DNA from: Planctomycetaceae bacterium
GTDB lineage: Bacteria > Planctomycetota > Planctomycetia > Pirellulales > Thermoguttaceae
Length of the DNA stretch: 15,454 nt
Assembly: GCA_031274045.1 (NCBI GenBank)
Contig: JAISQS010000692.1
Coordinates: forward strand, 1-15,454
Reading direction: 5' to 3'
Shown here: positions 7,742 through 13,499 of the stretch, piece after piece
Numbering within the stretch: position 1 is the first letter of the stretch
Layout of the letters: each line of letters starts with the position of its first letter
Made by a program: the position numbers and the translations under genes
Notes under the pieces: generated by a model
What the model was told of the DNA's origin: nothing
Database searches by the model: none
Seen by the model: the letters and a program-made list of their open reading frames with translations, nothing else

Positions 7742-7766
7742 GAAACAAAAAACGTTTTTCTGTTTC
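7742..7766. repeat. Leader inverted repeat (copy 5)
   Basis: Outer arms GAAACA/TGTTTC enclose A5CGT5, 41-65 nt upstream of the DUF805 gene start. The text between it and the ATG is nearly identical to the leader of the remnant at 444. Confidence 0.65.
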
Positions 7767-7870
7767 GGTTATTGGTTGTGGTAATAAACTACAGGTTGTT
7801 TATTGTTAAAAATTTTTGCGAACGGTTAATTAGACTTGTTCCATAACCTTAAACGAGGGAATTTTTAACA

Positions 7871-8077
7871 GTCCCGCTAGGGACGACACTTTATTAACCG
7901 GCGGCACCGATGATCAGAAACAGACCGCCGGATAATGCCCACCGTGAATAAGTCGCGCAACGATGACACGTAAAAACATCGTTGCGAAAAGTGTCGTCCC
8001 TGCGGGACTTGGTTCGTGGCGAGCGTGCTGTTCGGCGGTTGAAACCGCCGGTTAATTAAGTGCTGTCCCTGCGGGAC
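7871..8077. repeat. REP-like cluster of GC-rich hairpins
   Basis: Six inverted repeats in 207 bases: GTCCC-GCTA-GGGAC (7871-7884), CCGGCGG...CCGCCGG (7898-7931), GCAACGATG...CATCGTTGC (7957-7985), GTCCC-TGC-GGGAC (7996-8008), CGGCGGT-TGAA-ACCGCCG (8033-8050), and GTCCC-TGC-GGGAC again (8065-8077). The GTCCC/GGGAC unit occurs three times, alternating with the other hairpins. The block is GC-richer than its surroundings. A 79-codon minus frame runs across it, but its translation simply repeats the palindrome-coded V-P-Q-G-[QR]-H motif and I do not regard it as a gene. It lies between two convergently arranged copies of the cassette family's flanks and looks like a dispersed intergenic repeat. 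Confidence 0.75.
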
Positions 8078-8149
8078 AAAGAAATAAAAACAGCGATTTT
8101 CGTAATCCTTTCTCAAAATTCATAGGTTATGAAACAAGTCTATTTTTGT

Positions 8150-8974
8150 TTAACTGCCTTTCGGATTCGGTCCGTATTTGTTTGTTCCCTTCTCACTGTC
8201 AAGGCAGTAGAAAACCAACAAAACAATTGCACCGATTGCACCGAGATACGGAATAACACAAAGTAAATACCACCACCCGCTTCTACCGGTATCGTGTAAC
8301 CGCCGTACACAAACGCCGAGATTTGGCAACAACGTAGCGAGTGCGAAAATCACGATTATTGCTATGAGTACAAACGATAAAATGTTACAAACTTGAAGAT
8401 TGGATTGAACTTTTGCATTATTGTCATTAGCAAACTGAAGATAGACCTCCGCAGGAATATCACCATCATCACCAGAATATTCAAATCCGCATTTTTTTGC
8501 TTCTGCTACATCTTCTGCAGCACGTTCACGGTGTTCAGCAATTCGTTCTGTAATCTGTTCGCGTTCTTCTGCATTTTCTGTAACCTGTTCAAGTTCTTTT
8601 AGTTCTTTTTCTAATTCTTGAATCCTTTCAAATTCGAGAGTAGACAAAAAACCTTGCATCACAGTTATGGCAGTGTAAGTAAGAGGTACTAACAACAAAC
8701 CCAACAGAGCCAAAATAATGAGCTGAATCAGCCAAAACCACCAAAATTCTTTCCGTCTTGCCCGACCTCTGAAAACGCAATACTTTTTCAGAACGTCAAA
8801 ATAACCGATACCTTGCGAAGAAGGTGGCGGATAATTTGGTTGTTGATAATTTGGTGGCGGTGTCTGATAAGTTTGCGTCGGTGTCGGTGTATTTGCAGAC
8901 AAAGTAGCACTACCGCATTGCGAGCAAAACGCAGCATTCGCGGGTAAATTGTTTCCGCAATTCGCACAAAACAT
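8150..8974 (-). CDS. Zinc-ribbon DUF805 protein with inserted coiled-coil loop
   Basis: The 274-residue product has a zinc ribbon with CANC in place of CPTC (Cys3/6/17/20), a Pro/Gln/Tyr linker, then DUF805: YCVFRGRARRKEFWWF at 65-80, a membrane segment at about 81-108, a long hydrophilic insertion at about 112-195, a second membrane segment at 197-216, PNLGVCVRRLHDTGRSGWW at 217-235, a third segment and the terminal NKYGPNP. The insertion starts with a charged heptad-like helix (ELEKELKELEQV...) and ends in an acidic stretch (SGDDGD). The DUF805 relatives in this window have only a short loop there. I place the start at ATG 8974, not 33 nt upstream, because AAGGA precedes it and it aligns with paralogues. 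The stop is TAA. Confidence 0.9.
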   Translation of the reverse strand: MFCANCGNNLPANAAFCSQCGSATLSANTPTPTQTYQTPPPNYQQPNYPPPSSQGIGYFDVLKKYCVFRGRARRKEFWWFWLIQLIILALLGLLLVPLTYTAITVMQGFLSTLEFERIQELEKELKELEQVTENAEEREQITERIAEHRERAAEDVAEAKKCGFEYSGDDGDIPAEVYLQFANDNNAKVQSNLQVCNILSFVLIAIIVIFALATLLPNLGVCVRRLHDTGRSGWWYLLCVIPYLGAIGAIVLLVFYCLDSEKGTNKYGPNPKGS

Positions 8975-9101
8975 AAGATATTTCCTTAATGTTAAAAGTT
9001 GTTTCAAAGTTAAACGTTATTTCGTAAAGAACACTCGGAAGGAAAAGACAGCAAAGCAAAATGGTTCACGTGTTCTCAAAAATTTGGGGGAAGTACCGTT
9101 A

Positions 9102-9734
9102 TTACCAATCATTGCGAATTGTTCCTTCTTTGTCACCTTTAACAACGACCGGAGTTGTCAGTAAAAAATTGTTATATGCATCAGCAAGTGCTTTGTGCTC
9201 GGAATTGATGTTTTTTCCTTCAATAACCGTCTTTATTGCAAACAAAGACTGAAAACTCTCTACAAATGGTTCCGCCAAATCCTCTCGTTGCTGATCGGAT
9301 AATTTTTCTTTAACCGTTTCAATGTCATCGGGGATTGCATCAATAAAATCCCGCAGATTTTTATAGAGAGTATCCAACTGCATCAACCGAAATCCATCCT
9401 CCCGCATTTCAGTAAGAAGTTCGGGGGTGAATTTTTTCTTTTCTAACGCTTTAAGTAATATCTCTTTCTTTACTGTCCAAGTTTCTTGCAACTTTGCTTT
9501 TTCGGTGGCTTTGCGCAAACTATCCGTCATTTTTACAATTTCTTGCTTGCAAAAATCTCCTTTCTGCCAAGGCAAAGGTGTTCCGTTAGTGGCGTGGTCT
9601 ATTACTTCTTCTGTACTCTTCTGCACCACATCATTCCATCTATCATCTTCTCGCTCACTGTGTTTTAGCACTGTAATTACAATCAGAGCGAAAAGAATGA
9701 TGCCACAACCGACCATTATCTTAACTACTTTCAT
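9102..9734 (-). CDS. Membrane-anchored protein of unknown function
   Basis: The 210-residue product has one N-terminal membrane segment (about residues 5-23) followed by a hydrophilic, mainly helical domain rich in Lys/Glu/Asp, with no motif I recognise. The positive N-terminus predicts an N-in, C-out topology, so the domain would lie outside the cytoplasmic membrane. Its ATG overlaps the TGA of the upstream small gene (ATGA, 9731-9734), and AAAGGA lies inside that gene's last codons, so the two are probably translationally coupled and act together. The hydrophobic N-terminus could alternatively be an uncleaved signal. It has no zinc ribbon. Confidence 0.8.
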   Translation of the reverse strand: MKVVKIMVGCGIILFALIVITVLKHSEREDDRWNDVVQKSTEEVIDHATNGTPLPWQKGDFCKQEIVKMTDSLRKATEKAKLQETWTVKKEILLKALEKKKFTPELLTEMREDGFRLMQLDTLYKNLRDFIDAIPDDIETVKEKLSDQQREDLAEPFVESFQSLFAIKTVIEGKNINSEHKALADAYNNFLLTTPVVVKGDKEGTIRNDW

Positions 9735-9961
9735 TTTTTTCCTTTCTTATTGGGTGAGAGTAAAAAGTTGATTCCGAAGCCGATTGCACCACCTATCATA
9801 CCGCCAATGATGCAGCCGATTAAGCCGCCTGTCGCACTGCCGATAGCAAAACCTGCTATCATAAAAATGTACTGCAACCAACTACTTCCTGAACCTGCTT
9901 CGTCAGATTGAGGCGTATCGGCATCTTGGTTAGTGTTATTAGATTCTGTGTTCGTTGTCAT
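9731..9961 (-). CDS. Small glycine-zipper membrane protein
   Basis: The 76-residue product has a polar Asn/Thr/Asp/Ser N-terminus of about 27 residues, then a hydrophobic region from 28 to 68 with Gly at 37, 41, 45, 49, 53, 57 and 61. This is an unbroken GxxxG series over seven glycines. The C-terminus is NKKGKK. Glycine zippers pack membrane helices tightly and occur in oligomeric or pore-forming small proteins and in outer-membrane-associated Gly-zipper domains. The hydrophobic stretch is long enough for two helices. GAAAGGA sits before the ATG. The frame overlaps the following gene by 4 bp. Immediately upstream is a stub of the zinc-ribbon module whose TAA lies 12 nt before this ATG. Existence is well supported; function is unknown. 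Confidence 0.8.
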   Translation of the reverse strand: MTTNTESNNTNQDADTPQSDEAGSGSSWLQYIFMIAGFAIGSATGGLIGCIIGGMIGGAIGFGINFLLSPNKKGKK

Positions 9962-9973
9962 TTTTTTCCTTTC

Positions 9974-10048
9974 TTATAGGAGAAATTTAGGGGTTGCGAG
10001 AAACGCAGCATTGTTTGGTAAATTGTTTCCGCAAGTTGGACAAAACAT
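9974..10048 (-). pseudogene. Zinc-ribbon N-terminal stub upstream of glycine-zipper gene
   Basis: From ATG 10048 the frame reads MFCPTCGNNLPNNAAF, then departs from the family just where the second CxxC should be (LATPKFLL) and ends at TAA 9974-9976. Only one Cys pair remains, so it cannot form the four-Cys zinc site. The leader upstream is the CCTGTAATTAAAAAGTTGTT type found before 3951 and 4912. The stub is joined directly to the ribosome site of the glycine-zipper gene. It may act as a short leader peptide, or be debris of a recombination that placed the cassette promoter in front of a new gene. Confidence 0.7.
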
Positions 10049-10095
10049 TGTAAAATTTTCTGTAATTAAAAAGTTGTTTGTTGTTACAGTTTAAT

Positions 10096-10110
10096 GAAAA
10101 AACGTTTTTC
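10096..10110. repeat. Leader inverted repeat (copy 6)
   Basis: Short AT-rich inverted repeat GAAAAAACGTTTTTC, 48-62 nt upstream of the zinc-ribbon stub. It is a reduced version of the GAAACA...TGTTTC leader element. Confidence 0.45.
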
Positions 10111-10156
10111 GTGTTGGTTTGTGTGTTTCATGGTTGATAATGATTGCGCTGCCCTA

Positions 10157-10378
10157 CTACTTTGATTGTTTCGGAGGGCGTTTTGAAAAGAGTGAGGCAA
10201 CTGCTCCGAACAATGCTCCTCCCATTGCCGCATTCTTCAAACCGGTTACCATTTCAGCCATTCCTTTTTCGGTTGCCCATGCACTTTCCCCTTCCATTGA
10301 CCCCGCAACTGTCGCGACAATTGCCGTAACAATGACCGCAAAAATCGCCCCGCAACTTGCCCATACGATTAACTTCAT
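10157..10378 (-). CDS. Small two-helix membrane protein
   Basis: The 73-residue product has a hydrophobic segment at about 3-27 (MKLIVW...AIVATVAG), a short polar loop, then a second small-residue-rich segment at about 48-64 (NAAMGGALFGAVASLF, with a GxxxG spacing), and a basic tail KRPPKQSK. The frame is open further upstream, but I chose ATG 10378 because AAAGGA lies 6 nt before it, whereas at the ATG 6 nt earlier the site would touch the start codon. A leader with the cluster's GAAACA...TGTTTC repeat lies just upstream. Size and glycine content resemble the glycine-zipper protein encoded downstream, but the sequences are not alignable by eye. No family recognised. Confidence 0.7.
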   Translation of the reverse strand: MKLIVWASCGAIFAVIVTAIVATVAGSMEGESAWATEKGMAEMVTGLKNAAMGGALFGAVASLFSKRPPKQSK

Positions 10379-10413
10379 ATTCATTCCTTTCATATTGGTT
10401 GTAAAAAATTTGT

Positions 10414-10438
10414 GAAACAAAAAACTGTTTTCTGTTTC
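10414..10438. repeat. Leader inverted repeat (copy 7)
   Basis: Outer arms GAAACA/TGTTTC with an A/T-rich core, 36-60 nt upstream of the 73-residue protein gene and just downstream of the SIR2 remnant stop. The leader element is therefore found with a gene that lacks the zinc ribbon. Confidence 0.6.
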
Positions 10439-10448
10439 GATTGTATGT

Positions 10449-11231
<783 letters not shown>

Positions 11232-11381
11232 TCAAAAAAGCACTCTTGATGTTGTCGAAACAGGAACGCCTTCACAAAGAAGGATAACTGCCCTAATCCG
11301 ATCAGCAGACCAACGATCCTCGCAACAACGCAACAGCTCTTTAAGCTTCTTTAATCGTCTTTTGGGTAATCTATATTCCAT
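11232..11381 (-). pseudogene. IS630-type transposase N-terminal remnant
   Basis: From ATG 11381 the frame gives 49 residues ending at TGA 11232-11234. It has a basic start (MEYRLPKRRLKKLKELL) and the stretch WSADRIRAVILLCEGVPVSTTSRVL. This is the usual opening of IS630-family transposases: a helix, then RA.RIRA.LLL.EG.S...IAR.L, the first half of the helix-turn-helix. The second recognition helix and the DDE catalytic domain are missing. It is therefore a truncated insertion-sequence fragment. I saw no terminal inverted repeats flanking it. Confidence 0.65.
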
Positions 11382-11590
11382 CACAATCAAAATAAAATTG
11401 AACAAAAAAAACGCTACATCAAAACCAACACAAAATAGTATAAAAAATTTTCATATATATTATCAATAGGAATTATCACGTGCGAATAGTATATATTACG
11501 TTTTTTTAATACGAGGGGCGCAAAGATCACACAAAGAACGTTAGTAATTTTTTTGCGAACCTTGCGAATATTTTTGCGTTCCTTTCGGTT
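11382..11590. other. AT-rich non-coding stretch
   Basis: No gene or clear repeat was seen. The text is very AT-rich and contains phrases such as CGCAAAGATCACACAAAGAACG and GCGAACCTTGCGAATATTTTTGCG. Similar GCG/TTTCGCG-rich text recurs at about 13,260-13,440. It may be decayed flank of the insertion sequence. Confidence 0.4.
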
Positions 11591-11620
11591 AAAAAATCAT
11601 TCACATACTTTCATGTGAAT
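11591..11620 (-). terminator. Rho-independent terminator of the dehydrogenase gene
   Basis: Perfect 8-bp stem ATTCACAT/ATGTGAAT with a 6-base loop (11599-11620), followed on the minus strand by GATTTTTT (T-run at 11591-11596). It begins 18 nt past the stop codon at 11638. Confidence 0.75.
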
Positions 11621-11637
11621 TATTTTGCGGCTAAGAG

Positions 11638-12852
11638 TTAGATTCGTTGTTTATTTGGGAAAGTTTCAATCCATGGCAATCCCCAATTTCCGATTTCTTG
11701 CATGAATGGGTCGGGATCGAATTGTTCCATGTTGAAAACGCCGTTACCGTTCCATTGTCCTGTTAGTATAAGTTTTGCCCCCAAAGCTGCCGGTACGCCG
11801 GTTGTGTAGCTGACTGCTTGTGCGCCGGTTTCAGCATAGCACGTTTCGTGATCGCAGACATTATATATATAGTAAAATTTTTCAACTCCATCCTTGACAC
11901 CACTCAACCAGCAGCCAATACACGTTTTGCCCTTTGTTCGCGAACCCAATGTCGCCGGATCGGGCAACAAGGCTTTCAAAAATTGCAACGGCACAATTTT
12001 ATGTCCGTTGTAATCCACTGCATCAATCCGCGTCATACCGACATTTTCCAACACCCGCAAATGAGTCAAATACGACTCGCCAAACGTCATCCAAAAACGC
12101 ATCTGACGTATCTCCGGCAAGTGTTTCGCCAACGACTCCATCTCCTCATGGAACAAAAGATAGATGTCTTTGTCGCCGATTCCTTCGGGAAAATTGAAAA
12201 CCTTTTGTACCGAAAGCGGCTCTGTAACGTGCCATTGACCGTCTTTGAAAAAACGTCCTTTGGCGGAAACTTCGCGTATGTTAATTTCAGGGTTAAAATT
12301 CGTCGCAAACGGATAACCATGATCGCCCGCGTTGCAATCAATAATGTCAAGCGTATCAATTTTGTCAAAAATATGCTTCTTCGCATACGCCGTATAAACA
12401 TTCGTCACACCGGGATCAAAACCACAACCCAACAACGCAAGCAAACCGTTTTTCTTGAATTTATTATCGTAAGACCATTGCGGCTCGTAGCAGAATTTCG
12501 CGGTATCTGGATGCTCATAATTCGCCGTGTCAAGATAATTCACACCCGTCAAAAGGCACGATTCCATGATCGTCAAATCTTGATACGGCAACGCTACATT
12601 GATAACAAGATTCGGTTGGACATCATTGATCAAAGCAACAAGCTCCGGCACCTTGTCAGCATCAATCGCTTCGGTACGTATCGTTTTCGGACAGCCCTTG
12701 TCGTAAATATCATTCACAATAGCGTCGCACTTTGATTTGGTGCGGCTTGCGAAAGTGATGTTTTGGAATACGTCGCGGCGTTGCGCACACTTAAACGCAG
12801 TTACCCTACCGACACCACCCGCACCAATAATCAAAACATTATTCTTACCCAT
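11638..12852 (-). CDS. Saccharopine dehydrogenase family; likely carboxynorspermidine synthase
   Basis: The 404-residue product has an N-terminal Rossmann motif, VLIIGAGGVGRV (residues 6-17), followed by FKCAQ and FASRTKSKCDAIV, typical of the Lys1-like subgroup annotated as carboxynorspermidine synthase (dehydrogenase). That enzyme uses NADPH to condense aspartate semialdehyde with a diamine on the way to norspermidine or spermidine. Other family traits are CLLTGVNYLDTANYE, GCGFDPGVTNVYTAYA and, near the end, GVPAALGAKLIL. Length is normal. Start: the frame extends 20 codons upstream, but AGGAG lies 5 nt before the ATG at 12852 and the Rossmann fold begins directly after it. A hairpin terminator follows. 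The alternative, a true lysine-pathway saccharopine dehydrogenase, is less likely from these motifs. No decarboxylase partner gene is visible in the window. Confidence 0.88.
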   Translation of the reverse strand: MGKNNVLIIGAGGVGRVTAFKCAQRRDVFQNITFASRTKSKCDAIVNDIYDKGCPKTIRTEAIDADKVPELVALINDVQPNLVINVALPYQDLTIMESCLLTGVNYLDTANYEHPDTAKFCYEPQWSYDNKFKKNGLLALLGCGFDPGVTNVYTAYAKKHIFDKIDTLDIIDCNAGDHGYPFATNFNPEINIREVSAKGRFFKDGQWHVTEPLSVQKVFNFPEGIGDKDIYLLFHEEMESLAKHLPEIRQMRFWMTFGESYLTHLRVLENVGMTRIDAVDYNGHKIVPLQFLKALLPDPATLGSRTKGKTCIGCWLSGVKDGVEKFYYIYNVCDHETCYAETGAQAVSYTTGVPAALGAKLILTGQWNGNGVFNMEQFDPDPFMQEIGNWGLPWIETFPNKQRI

Positions 12853-12875
12853 ATCAACTCCTAAAATTATTTTGG

Positions 12876-12905
12876 TCAATACCCGTAATAAGAAACGATT
12901 GTCAA
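12876..12905 (-). promoter_or_regulatory. Possible promoter of the dehydrogenase gene
   Basis: On the minus strand TTGACA (12905-12900) matches the -35 consensus. With an 18-base spacer a weak -10, TATTGA, lies at 12881-12876. Transcription would start shortly before the AGGAG site. The -10 is poor, so this is tentative. Confidence 0.3.
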
Positions 12906-12917
12906 AACGCATAATAA

Positions 12918-12973
12918 ATTTCGTTCACAAAAAAACAAAATATACGACGTATGCAAACAAACGTGAACGAAAT
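12918..12973. promoter_or_regulatory. Nested inverted repeat upstream of the dehydrogenase gene
   Basis: Perfect 11-bp arms ATTTCGTTCAC (12918-12928) and GTGAACGAAAT (12963-12973) flank a 34-base spacer. The spacer contains a second palindrome, ATACG-A-CGTAT (12942-12952). The whole lies 66-121 nt upstream of the start codon, just beyond the possible -35. Such nested symmetry suits a regulator binding site or a large hairpin. No known operator is recognised. Confidence 0.5.
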
Positions 12974-13499
12974 CTCAAGTACCAACAGTTTAAAAACAGA
13001 CTCCGATCGCACAATTCAATGACTAACCGTAATCATGCCACATAACTAAAATATGTCAACACTCAACACACAAAGTTTTCAATTTTCATTCGCAGAAATC
13101 CGCACAACCGCAGAAATCAACAACGACAAAAAACAGTGAAGACAAGAATAAGCATTGCATTAACGTTGCGCTAATGTACCCAACCGCAACGCAGACATTC
13201 CGTCTCGTTATAACACGTAAGTTTTGAGATGTTTTTTTAAGAATACAAAACAAACGAATAAATTTTTTAACGCTAAATACGCTAAAAAACGAAATTCGCG
13301 AAAGTGATTTTTAAAAAGTGATTATCAGTGTTTATTAAAATTTCGCGTATTTTGTATCTTAGTGTATTTCGCGTTGAAACAATTTTTGGAAATTAATTTT
13401 CGCTTATTTCGTATTTTTCGTTTGGTTCGTATTCTCAAAAAGATGTGTTGTATAACGGGGGCAAGCCCCAGTCGATAACGTGATTTGTGTGATAGACTT
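12974..13499. other. AT-rich intergenic region between ligA and the dehydrogenase
   Basis: No gene seen in 526 bases. From about 13,260 to 13,440 the text is low-complexity with recurring TTTCGCG/CGCGAAA and GTATTT phrases. A short GGGG-GCAAG-CCCC hairpin sits at 13,458-13,470, about 30 nt past the ligA stop on the minus strand, with no T-run behind it, so it is not a convincing terminator. Confidence 0.5.

Noticed and set aside
7877..8116. 79-codon minus frame as a gene
   Set aside because: It runs entirely across the hairpin cluster; its apparent repeat motif is just the palindromic DNA translated, with no ribosome site.
9029..9075. GAACAC...GTGTTC inverted repeat between 8974 and 9102
   Set aside because: Only 6-7 bp arms about 35 bases apart, easily found by chance, with no T-run or other context.
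11818..12735. 305-codon plus-strand open frame
   Set aside because: It is antisense to the dehydrogenase gene, with a basic, family-less translation typical of a shadow frame.
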